Below are positions 1 to 9,911 of a stretch of DNA of 54,117 bases, piece after piece (position 1 is the stretch's first letter; each line of letters begins with the position of its first letter). This stretch comes from Scytalidium lignicola (taxonomy: Eukaryota; Ascomycota; Leotiomycetes). The position numbers and the translations under genes are program-made. The notes below the pieces were generated by a model. That model saw only the letters and a program-made list of their open reading frames with translations. It was not told where the DNA came from and ran no database searches. Location of the stretch: the NCBI GenBank assembly GCA_002812745.2, contig NCSJ02000293.1, forward strand, positions 1 through 54,117, read 5' to 3'.

Positions 1-1367
1 CATCTAGATCTGGAGAAATGATGCTCCGGCATGTCAGACAGACCTGTTGTGGAACTTCGTACCTTACGTCAATAACACACAACAGCAGCAGCAGCAGTGC
101 TAGAAAACCATGTTAGGCCAATTAGTTAATTAAATGTAGCCAGCAAAAAGTAGAAATCTCTCCTATTCTACCTTAGGCAGTGTTATCACCACCAATTTTC
201 ATGACTCTCGATGGTGGTTTGTCTTGCTTTTTGCATGTCTCAATAAGAAAACCTTCGTTGTTCGAGGTTGTCTCGTTTGCAGGAAGGCATCATTGGACAC
301 AATTTCAGTTCATCCGAGGTGCTAATTACTGTGGTAGCCGCCACCGGAGAAAAAAAAGCTCTTCTGATCCAAGGCGCGTTGTGCTGGACTGGTGCCAAGA
401 GAGAAAGAGAGGGCCCAAAGGAACCGTCGAAGCCGGCTTGGCTGCAACTCCCTCCATTAAGGAAGCTTCTTACTGGGCGGCGGCTCTGGGAGCGGTACCT
501 GCCTTAGCGGCCTTAATAGCTGACCGCCACCTTCGGCAAAAAAGCAACCAGACGTTTCAAGAAAGGCTGTCGTTTGACCCCCCTTCTCCTGAACAACACC
601 CCATCCACATCCACCTGCCACCGATCCTCACTCTTCCTCGCATGCCCAGAGCGCAAGTACAACGGTAGGCTTCGAGACCCTCGTTGCTAGGACGCGCTTG
701 TTCCTGGCGGGTTGTTTGCTTGGATCACCATACCCCTATGGACACCTTGAACCCCGTGCCAATCCCAGTCATCGATCCACAAACGGGGCCTGGCTCTGGA
801 CAACAACGCGCGCGCAAAGACCACGACTGGGCCGCCTAGAACCTTCACTCCCTCTCCTCTCTCTCCCTCTCCTGTCGTGCCCAATGCCCCCCGTACATGG
901 GATAACTGGACTTGAAGCCGTGTGGAGCACAGGAGCACACACCTTGGAGGCCCAAATGGGGTCTTCATCCTTTCCTCGAATGATGCAACAAGGTAAGAGG
1001 GACCGAGGATAGACAAGGAAGATAGGAGGCTGTGCTGTCTTGGAGATCCGGCCTTGGCCAACCGATCTCAGGACATCTGCTCAAGATATAACACCTCTGG
1101 TGATTCCCTTCTCTCTGGTTTTCCTTTCTCTCATCCTCTTGCCAAGGTTTCTTTCCTCCACCTCTCTATTTCAGTTATCTCTTGTCTGTCTTTAGAGATC
1201 CAAAGTCATTCGCTTCTTTGGTCTCTATTTTCTTTTCTTTTATAACCAATTTATCTGAAATACTGTCTGGCATATACTGCTACCACACTCACTATCTACT
1301 CATCATAAAAGCATCTTTTGACAAGAAATTTTGAATACATACACTCGTCTTATCGCCTTCATTCACA
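1..1367. other. Upstream flank of the CFEM wall-protein gene
   Basis: No convincing gene is seen here. Short open frames on both strands lack recognisable domains and look like chance. A short CAG/GCA run lies near 80-97. The last 250 bases before the ATG are strongly pyrimidine-rich on the plus strand, with a TATA-like TTTTATAAC near 1238-1246. Both are usual for a highly expressed fungal wall-protein promoter, so this is probably the promoter and 5' leader of the gene starting at 1368. Confidence 0.5.
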
Positions 1368-4300
1368 ATGAAGACTTCTAGTCTTCAACTCGTTGCTTTG
1401 GCTTCGGGCATCCACTTGGCTGCCGCCACTGTAAGTAATAACAGCTTCGGACTGATGAGAACGGGTATCCTGACATGAAGAATTTAGGGATGGTCGAATG
1501 CTGCTCCTTTCTCCTGCCCGGGTAATACCGACAACCATTGCAACCCTCAACAGAAATCTGGTTGGGATTTCAGCTCTCTGCCCAGTGGCCCTTTTGGCTC
1601 CTACAGTGATTTTGATTTCAAGGGCTGGTCCTGCAAAGATTCATTCGGAGGGGGCCTTAAGCGCGACCTCATCAGTGGACGTCACTTCCAAGACAAGTGC
1701 ATTGCTGGCGTTGCTTCACCTGACAAGGAAAGCTGCCCAAGTATCTCTTGCGGTGGTGGGGGTCAAGTGGATGCTTTCTCTGTCACTGACATCCAAGTTT
1801 CGGTAGAGTTCGACTGTCAGCTTGAGTTCCACTATGGAATGGGTGATGGATCTATCTGCAAGCAAACATCTTCATGCAGCAAGAGTGGTTCAACCGTACA
1901 GAACAAGCAATGTGGTGGTGCAAAGAACGTCACTGTTGTTTACCCAACCGGTGGTTCCAATCATGGCAAGAAGCCTACCTGCAGTGTTGGTATTCACAGC
2001 GTTGGATTTGACTGCTCTACTGGCTCGAAAACTGTTCCACCTGCGACAACCACAGTTGTAGGCGTCTCCAGCCAGGCTACCCCAACCTCTGTGTTCACCC
2101 CAACCTCTGTGGCTGCTGTTTCTACTCCAGTCTCAAGCGTCGGTGGTGTGTCTTCCGTCCCATCTGCTGTTTCTACCCCAGTCTCAAGCGTAGGGGGTGT
2201 GTCTTCCATCCCATCTGCCTCTGTCGTTTCCACAGCTCCAGTTTCAAGCGCTCCGGCTCTTTCAACTCCAGCTTTCAGCAGCGGTGGCTTCTTTGGTAAC
2301 TCATCTGTCCCGACTGGAGTGCAATACACGACCTCCACCATTTTCTCCACCTCGGTATCCACCATCATCAGCTGCGCTCCAACCGTTACCAACTGCCCGG
2401 CTCACTCCACGATTCTTACTACGGTGATCGTTCCAGTTTCCACAACTGTTTGCCCAGTTACTGCAGCTGAAGGTACCTCAACCGGTCCAGCCGGAAGTGG
2501 CCCAACCCCATCTGGTCCAGCTCCATCCGGCCCTGCTGGAAGTGGTCCATCCCCATCTGGTTCTCTCCCGTCCGGCCCTGCTGGAAGCGGTCCATCTTCA
2601 TCCGGCCCTGTCTCGTCGAGCGCAGCCCCAGTGCAATATACGACCTCTACAATCTTTTCAACCTCAGTATCCACCATCATCAGCTGCGCTCCAACCGTTA
2701 CAAATTGCCCAGCTCACTCTACAATCCTTACTACTGTTGTTGTTCCAGTCTCCACAACGATCTGCCCAGTTACTGCAACGGAAGGTGCTTCAACCTCCAC
2801 CCCAGCCGGTCCAGCAGGAAGTGGCCCAACACCATCTGGTTCTTTCCCATCTGGCCCAGCTGCTTCCGGTCCTGCTGGAAGTGGCCCAGCTCCATCTGGT
2901 TCTTTCCCATCTGGCCCAGCTCCATCTGGCCCTGCTGGAAGTGGTCCGTCCCCGTCTGGTTCTTTCCCGTCCGGTCCAGCTGGAAGTGGTCCAGCCCCAT
3001 CTGGCGCTGCTCCATCTGGTCCTGTCTCATCTGGCCTAGCCTCTGGCGCAAGTTCTTCTGTTTCAGTTCCATCAGGCCCTGCTCCTTCCGGCTCTGCTCC
3101 ATCTGGAAGTGGCCCAGCCCCATCTGGTCCTGCTGGAAGTGGCCCGGCCCCATCTAGCTCTGCTCCAGTGCAATACACCACTTCTACAATCTTTTCAACC
3201 TCAGTATCTACGATCATTAGCTGTGCGCCTACCGTTACCAACTGCCCGGCCCACTCTACAATCCTTACTACAGTTGTTGTCCCAGTTTCCACTACAATCT
3301 GCCCAGTTACCGCAGCTGAAGGTGCCTCAACTTCCGCCCCAGCTGGCTCTGCACCAACTGGTTCTTCCCCATCCGGCCCAGCTGGAAGTGGCCCAGCTCC
3401 ATCTGGTTCATCCCCATCTGGTTCTTTCCCATCTGGCCCAACACCATCTGGTCCTGCTGGAAATGGCCCAGCTCCATCTGGCCCAGCTCCAGTTGGTCCC
3501 ACCTCGTCTGGCCTTGCCTCCGGCGCAAGTTCTTCAGTTCCATCAGGACCGGCTCCATCAGGCCCTGCCGGAAGTGGCCCAGCTTCAGTCGGTTCTGCCT
3601 CGTCGAGCGCAGCCCCAGTGCAATACACTACTTCAACCATCTTTTCTACCTCGGTATCCACCATTATTAGCTGTGCTCCAACTGTTACCAACTGCCCAGC
3701 TCACTCTACAATCCTTACTACAGTTGTTGTTCCGGTTTCTACTACAATCTGCCCAGTTACCGCAGCTGAAGGCGCCTCAACTTCCGCTCCAGCTGGCCCC
3801 GCGCCAACTGGTCCTGCTGGAAGTGGCCCAGCTCCTTCTGCTACCACCTCAGCCGGCTCAGCAGCGCCAACTGCTCAATGCCCAGGTGTGCTCCCTCAAT
3901 GTTTGAACACTTGGATCCACACAACTGGCTGCAAGGATAATACCGATTCTTCGTGTTACTGCCCATCCTCCGACTTCGTTACCAGTGTTTATGACTGTCT
4001 ATCCGCTCATGGTGCTGATGCTGATGAGGTCGCTGCTGCTCAAGCATACTTCCAAGGTATCTGTGCTCCTCACGTCTCAAGCAACCCTGCTATCGTGACT
4101 GCCGCCTCAACTGTCAGCGCCAATGGTGGTACTCCAACCAACGTTCCAGTCACTACTATCGAAGTTTACACCACACTTGTCGTGCCTTGCACTGAGTCAA
4201 ACGGCCCAACAGCGACCACAACCACCATCTCCACCGCATTGACCGTTCCTCAGGTCCAGTTCTCCACAGTTACTGCTGCCGGAGCAGCTTCAACCCCCGC

Positions 4301-4583
4301 CGTTGCGTTGATCCCAGCTACAACAGCAGCCTATGTTGCTCCAGCCGCCTACAGCACTCCGGTATCTACAGCACCAATCACTAGTCTGGCTTCCCCTGCA
4401 CCATACACTACTCCAGCGTATGTTGCTAGTGGTATTACAACCGTTGCTGTTCCAAGCAGCAATGTCACCGTTTCAATCCCATCATCAGTACCAACTGAAC
4501 AGCAGACGAACGGTGCCTCGCGCAGCACCTTTAATGCAGGTGCTATTGGAGCTATTATAATGGTTGCTCTCATTGCTATGTAA
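1368..4583 (+). CDS. GPI-anchored CFEM cell-wall protein with four 54-residue repeats
   Basis: Two exons, 1368-1430 and 1488-4583, give about 1052 residues. The first exon encodes a secretion signal ending in HLAAAT. The intron 1431-1487 has GTAAGT and TTTAG ends. Residues about 22-150 form a Cys/Gly-rich N-terminal domain beginning GWSNAAPFSC. A Ser/Pro/Val linker follows, then four near-identical Thr/Ser modules (see the repeat entries) separated by Pro-Ser-Gly-Ala spacers. A CFEM domain at about residues 819-880 has seven cysteines in the usual spacing, including SCYC and QGIC. A Thr/Val/Pro stretch follows, and the tail ends with a small-residue site (NGAS) and a hydrophobic segment GAIGAIIMVALIAM, as in GPI-anchored proteins. 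CFEM proteins act at the fungal surface in adhesion, haem uptake or wall integrity; which applies here is not shown. The high Ser/Thr content implies heavy O-glycosylation. Confidence 0.9.
2319..2480 (+). repeat. CFEM protein repeat module, copy 1
   Basis: First of four in-frame 162-bp modules of 54 residues starting VQYTTSTIFSTS and ending CPVTAAEGTS. It carries three cysteines (SCAP, NCPA, VCPV). It is slightly diverged from the others (VIVPV, TTVCPV). Confidence 0.92.
2631..2792 (+). repeat. CFEM protein repeat module, copy 2
   Basis: Second 162-bp module with the same three cysteines, reading VVVPV and TTICPVTATEGAS. The nucleotide sequence differs from copy 1 mainly at third codon positions, so the protein sequence is kept. 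Confidence 0.92.
3168..3329 (+). repeat. CFEM protein repeat module, copy 3
   Basis: Third 162-bp module, almost identical in protein to copies 2 and 4. It follows the longest Pro-Ser-Gly-Ala spacer, about 125 residues. Confidence 0.92.
3618..3779 (+). repeat. CFEM protein repeat module, copy 4
   Basis: Fourth 162-bp module. It is followed by a short spacer and then the CFEM domain, so the repeats lie N-terminal to the CFEM domain. Confidence 0.92.
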
Positions 4584-5387
4584 AGTAAACGTGGGTATAG
4601 TTCTCATGTGTGCATGGAATGGAAATCACAGGAATTAATGGATGTGGCGTTCACTTCGATACCTCTCTATAAGTGTTTTTTGCTGTTGGGGATAGGTGGT
4701 TACCACCCCTTTTGGGATTCCCTGCTTGGGACCTTTACGGCCAGTCGGCCATGTTGCATAGTGTCCATTTGCGCTGTTGAATTTTGAATGGAAGGATGAA
4801 AGAAGTAATCCTTAATGTATACGTAATGGGGGTTGGAGGAGGTGTAAGAAAGTAGTCGAAAAATTAGAAGATGGAATACATATACTTCTACAACGAGACC
4901 ACTTTAATCTTGCCTTATAATTGATGAATTGTGACATCCTTCTCAAGCAAATATATGAGCGGAGAATGTTTCGCGGTATATGTACATCGGATATCTGCTA
5001 AGTATTTGCGAAGAGCTAAACTTTTAGTCTTGGTATTATAATTTTACATCCGATAGTACGATAATAATATGATTCAATCAATCCGATATTATATAAAATC
5101 TGAAAATTATCGTAAGTGCGAGTTCACATTTGTAAATTATAAGTTCTCAAACCTTTAAAAGTTAACTATTGAGATGTGCGTCAAGGGAGTGAATGGGTTG
5201 CCGTGCTCATAATCAGCGAAGTTGCGTCAGTCCCCTTCCCACATCGTAGCCGCGAGGCTATCTTTGAACTCTCCGCCGTCAACCTTACTTTAACCTTATC
5301 GACAGATATCGCAGATTTGTTCTACCAAAGCATACCGCGTCACCAAGCAGACACCCCGTTAAGATAGATCTGTGAGCATCTATCAAC
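4584..5387. other. Intergenic: CFEM gene 3' flank and DID2 promoter
   Basis: No gene is recognised. The section from about 4850 to 5170 is very AT-rich. The part just before 5388 should hold the DID2 promoter; no specific site can be defended. Confidence 0.45.
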
Positions 5388-6234
5388 ATGTCGGGCCTCG
5401 AGAAAGCACTGTTTAACCTGAAGGTAAGCCCCTCCCCCGCTTCCTGCTTCTCAGCAAGGAGCATGATCTGCCTAAAAGACACCAAACAGCTACGGCAAGA
5501 AAGCCTAACACCTTTGCACGTACATCTATAATTCAGACATTGACATATCACATGAATAGTTCACTGCTAAACAGCTAAACCGACAAGCAGCCAAAGCGGG
5601 CAAAGACGAAAAGACGGAGAAGGAAAAGTTGAAGAAGGCGATCCAGCAAGGCCATAGCGACATTGCCAAGATCTACGCCCAGAATGCAATCCGAAAACAG
5701 AATGAACGGCTTAACTTGTTGAGATTGGGCAGTCGGATCGATGCTGTTGCTAGTCGGGTGCAGACGGCCGTGACGATGAGGCAGGTTACGGGGAGCATGA
5801 TGAATGTGGTTAAGGGGATGGATCAGGCTATGAAGGCTATGGATCTGGAGAAGGTAAGTTCATCATCTTCGGAATTACATATTTCGTTTTCATTCTTCGG
5901 AAAGCGGAATTTCGGATGTTCACATTTGGCGGCTTCTTTGGACTGACGTATCTTGGGTGCGTAGATCTCGGCCGTCATGGATAAGTTTGAGACGCAATTC
6001 GAGGACCTAGATGTCGCTACTGGATACTATGAAAATGCTACTACGTCAGCTACAGCTGTTGGAACACCTCAGGAGGATGTTGACCGATTGATGAACCAGG
6101 TCGCTGATGAAGCTGGTGTGGAATTAAACCAAGAGATGGAAGGTGCTAAAGTTTCTGCTGCGCCTATCAAGAGTGGCCCGACGGAAGTTGAAGAAGATGG
6201 ACTAGGAGAGAGGCTGAGGGCTTTACGATCTTGA
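5388..6234 (+). CDS. DID2: ESCRT-III associated protein Did2/Vps46 (CHMP1)
   Basis: Three exons, 5388-5423, 5560-5853 and 5965-6234, give 199 residues, the normal CHMP1 size. The start [12 protein letters not shown], the following [10 protein letters not shown] and the basic helical region with [16 protein letters not shown] match the Snf7/CHMP1 family closely. The C-terminus [11 protein letters not shown] is the MIM1 helix that binds the MIT domain of the Vps4 ATPase. The protein acts on late endosomes, where it recruits Vps4 to disassemble ESCRT-III during multivesicular-body sorting. The middle exon ends MKAMDLEK and continues ISAVMDKFE across intron 5854-5964. All splice sites are canonical. 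The ATG at 5388 is supported by the conserved N-terminus. Confidence 0.95.
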
Positions 6235-7062
6235 GTAATGGGGGTGTGGGGATTTGCTTTGGATTTTCGGCGTTTGTTCTGTATAGCTTGGCTTTTGAGA
6301 CGCTTACACATAGCGAGTGGGATATTTTTGTGGTGCTTGGTGGATATATATGAATAGCTGATCTGAAATGACAAGTATAGATTTGATAATCATTCAACCC
6401 TGTTAATGTGAACGAACACACGAACAAGATAAGAGTGAGGAACTATATGTGTTGACGTAGCTTGGTTCTGATCTTGCTACAATTTCCTTTTCAGCGAAGG
6501 ATATCTCATACTTTTATTTCAAGATTACGAAAGGCGAATGCAGAGTAGTAGATAACAGATTCATCAGAAACTTTTGGTTTTGTAGATGCACACCTATCGT
6601 CGAAATTGGCCCAGAATTAACTCGATCGCTCAAATCAGGAAAGGCGCCACTGCCACCCTATTTTAGCGCCAACTTTGACGTCGTGAACATTAACTACTTG
6701 TGTTTCCAACTCATATTTTGCCAACATCAAGTGGTTGCGTTCATTCTACACTTTACAATAATTTCGAAGCCGTAGCCTAGATGGTTTTGAGTGAAGCCTC
6801 TGATGCTAGCTTCTTGTTTAGACGTGGCTGCACATTAGTTCTATTTTTGCGACTTGTTGGGACGACGGATTTTCAGTGAGGTCTATAAGTCGAGTAGCAC
6901 TGGTTTCAAGTTATTTTCCCCTAAATGATGCCCTCGGAGATTGGGCGTGGATCCAATTTCAAGCAGGTTGGCAATATGCTCGGAAATTCTTGTGGAATAT
7001 GAGCCATACGGATTCATGCTGGATTTATATGATCCGTAAAATCTGGATGTGAAAGCTGTGCA
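6235..7062. other. Intergenic between convergent genes
   Basis: This is the 3' flank of DID2 on the plus strand and of the coiled-coil gene on the minus strand. No open frame with protein character, RNA gene or repeat is seen. Confidence 0.45.
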
Positions 7063-9227
7063 TTATCCTGATGTGCCTTTCCCCAAAACCACAACTGCTT
7101 TTATCAGCGGTTGTTTGAGTGAAGATCGCGACTCTCGGCTTGTGCGAATGAAATTTTTCTTCTGAATGAGTGCCTCCTCCATTGGACTTTCATCAGTAAG
7201 AGAAGTCTTGGGATAGCTGTAAAGGCCCGCTTGAACGCAGATATCAACCGTGGCATTTGTGGTATCACCGAGATTCTCTGACAAGATTGGTATGCCTTCC
7301 GTGGACTCTGCTGTCATCGTTTTGGGATCAAATGGCGTCCCAGGTTTCTCGATAACGATTTCATAATTTTCAGTATTGAGGAGCGAGTCTGCTTTCGCTG
7401 TTAAAGCTTTTGTGAACATATCGACGAATTGTCGTTGACGCTCTTTCCAATCATTTCTGTTTTCTCCCCATGCTGCAAAGCCATCATATGAACTCTCCGT
7501 TTGAGTCTTTAGATGTTTTGTGTAAAATGGAGCGAGAATTTGAGATAACTTAATTGCCAGAGGTTCCGCTATCTTTGGGATGAGGCGATTCCTAAACTCC
7601 TCACTCTCCATTAGGGCAGAATGTGAGGACAGCTCAAGATTCCTCAAGGCAATTGCACCATCTGAATAATTAGTTTCATCTCTCTTATTTAATATTATGA
7701 GCTGCATACCTTGGGTTACAAGTTGTCTCTGATACATCTCTAACAACTTTGAATGTGTCAGGTCGAGACCAGGAAAGTCTGTCTCATAAACCCAATTTCG
7801 TAAAGTTGAACCTATAACAGCACGCACGATTGCTTGCGGGCTCAATTCTGAAAGTGCGGATTTGATTGTCTCTTTGCTTAGCAGACCCACATTCATATCA
7901 ACACCTAAGGCTTCATAGACCAATCTTTCAAGCTCTGGGTATCTCTCCAGGTCTGGGATAGAGAACATTTTCGAGGTGCTATGTCTTATAGTGAACTGCT
8001 TCCCATAGTAATGAGCACTCATGAAATTGTCCGTCACTCTCTCCTTTTCAAACCTCTCATGAGTTGCTCTAATTTTGGTGAAGCGCCCTAAGGTCAATCT
8101 ATCTCTGAGCTTTTTTTCCAGCTCTCGGATATACTGGTCCTTTTCTTCGATCAGTTGTTCATAAGCACCGCCGCTGTTTTTGTCCCTTTGTTTCTGTGCT
8201 AAGGAGAGGAAATTATTCTTCTCCCAAATCCGGTCTACCTTCCTCTTCTCTTCTAGTAATTCATCTTCTTTTTGGCATAGCCTCTCTTGAAGCTCTTTGA
8301 TTGTTGCTGATGCGTCTTCGAGCTGTGTCTGATGGCTTGCTTCTGATAGCTTGTCATTATCCGTGTTTTGATGCGGACCCTTACGCTTTGGTTGATTCAA
8401 TGTCTCGACCGTACGGCTTCGTTTATTGGTACAGTTGGTATTACCTCTGTTCCGACGATTTTCAATGCATAAAATTTCCTGATCGCTATTGCTATCTTGG
8501 CTGTCATTCACCGTCGATGGAGGTTTTCCAACGTAGGGTTTCACATCTACGTATTCCGTAGAGGTTGCCTCTGTTGATGAGATGGCTTGACATTCCGATT
8601 TGTTTCTCTCTGGAGATTTAACTGAAGTCTATGCAGACATTAGCATCTCTTCTATCTACATATTACTAATCATTAACGAACCTTTCTGATCAAATCGTTC
8701 CGATTCGTAGTGATATTGATAGTAAATGAAGAGACACTTGGATTACTTTGCTCTACAGAGCTACGAGGTCTGAGAGATAAGTTCGTGTCGTCATCTTCAT
8801 CCATCCGGATAGTTGAGATAGATCGCGATTTACTCTTCATTGGGGGCTGCAACCGTTGAGAGCGGCGAGTGCGATGCTCTCCAGAACTGAATTTCTCTTC
8901 TAATCGACTTGATGCCTCCTCGATGTCCTTAATTACTTCCTCATTAAGCCTCGTAAGGATTGACGAGCCCTGATTAAACAACTCGGTCCATTTCTTATCA
9001 GGAAGCTCGTTGCTACCATAGCTATCCCACAGCCTACTTAGCTTGGAGTTAACCTGTCTCAAGGTAAAATATTTATCTCTAGACTTCTGCAAGTATTCAA
9101 GGACAGTCATATCAAATTCTAATTCATCATGCTGTACTGTATGATTGAGCCAGGCAATGAGTTCAACAACATCTTCAACTTCCCAAACCTGCTGAGTGGG
9201 AGTTGGATTCCTCTTCCTTTTAGCCAT
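7063..9227 (-). CDS. Uncharacterised coiled-coil protein, divergent partner of the Hsp70-like gene
   Basis: Two exons on the minus strand, 9227-8682 and 8628-7063, give 703 residues. The intron between them (GTTCGT...TGCATAG) keeps the frame, joining RNDLIRK to TSVKSPER. I do not recognise a named family. Residues about 15-95 (VWEVEDVVELIAWL..., with conserved tryptophans) form a compact helical domain that could be a Myb/SANT-like or winged-helix module. A basic and acidic low-complexity linker follows (RTRRSQRLQPPMKSKSRS, then MDEDDD). Residues about 285-370 are a strong coiled coil rich in E, K, Q and L. The stretch after it (LGRFTKIRATHERFEKERV) begins a folded C-terminal part of about 330 residues. 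NKRSRTVE and QPKRKG could serve as nuclear signals. It is divergent from the Hsp70-like gene across 684 bp. Confidence is high that it is a gene; its role is unknown. Confidence 0.75.
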
Positions 9228-9911
9228 ATTGTTGCTTCAATTGCTATGTAAGATTACTTCAAGAAGGTCTGGTGAAGACGACAGACTACCTATACTGAGT
9301 TCCCGATGATGAGCAGCGAGGCTCCCAGAGGGTTTGTGCATAACCAACAATTTGTGGCGCAGCCCATTTACCTGGGGCGGCCTCAACGTCGGCCCTGCGC
9401 TCGAACGAGTTCAATGGGAAGTTATCGCTCCTGTGACTATTCTAACAGTTCTTATTCAATATCATCCAATGGATTTCCAACTGCTGCAAGTTATTGAATC
9501 TGATCTTGCGCCACCAACATGCGGAACCGTAACAACTACTCCCCTTTTCTACAGCACATCACAATGCCGACCTCAAGGACGATGTTAGGCAACACGAAGG
9601 GGATAAGACAACCTTACTCCATTGGGAGCCTCCTTATACAGAGAGGAACCTTGGCTTAAAAGGTATATATAGTGCAAAAGGTAAGCATCTTTTCTACATG
9701 CTAACAGCGGGATACTCATCGAAACTTCTAGGTTCATCCTTTACTTTTAATCCTTCCAAAACTGCCTATCGCCGTACTTGGGTTTCTTGGTACTTCAAAG
9801 GCAAACCGTTGTCTTATTTTTTTGTGTAAAAATAGCCGTATCTATATTGATATCGGCACGTCGAAACGTACTATTTTATAGTTGTTTCTTTATGACAGCC
9901 TTACTGAGATC
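9228..9911. promoter_or_regulatory. Shared divergent promoter region
   Basis: This gap separates the start codons of the coiled-coil gene (minus) and the Hsp70-like gene (plus). Small open frames inside it have no protein character. A TATATATA run lies near 9664-9671. The short shared upstream region could allow co-regulation, but no operator can be identified. Confidence 0.45.

Noticed and set aside
180..1245. Several overlapping open frames of 60-160 codons upstream of the CFEM gene
   Set aside because: No domain, no consistent splice structure and mixed frames; they look like chance frames in a CT-rich promoter.
2714..3691. 325-codon minus-strand open frame with Gly/Pro/Ala/Glu repeats
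   Set aside because: It is the antisense shadow of the repetitive CFEM wall-protein gene, which has a signal peptide, CFEM domain and GPI tail on the plus strand.
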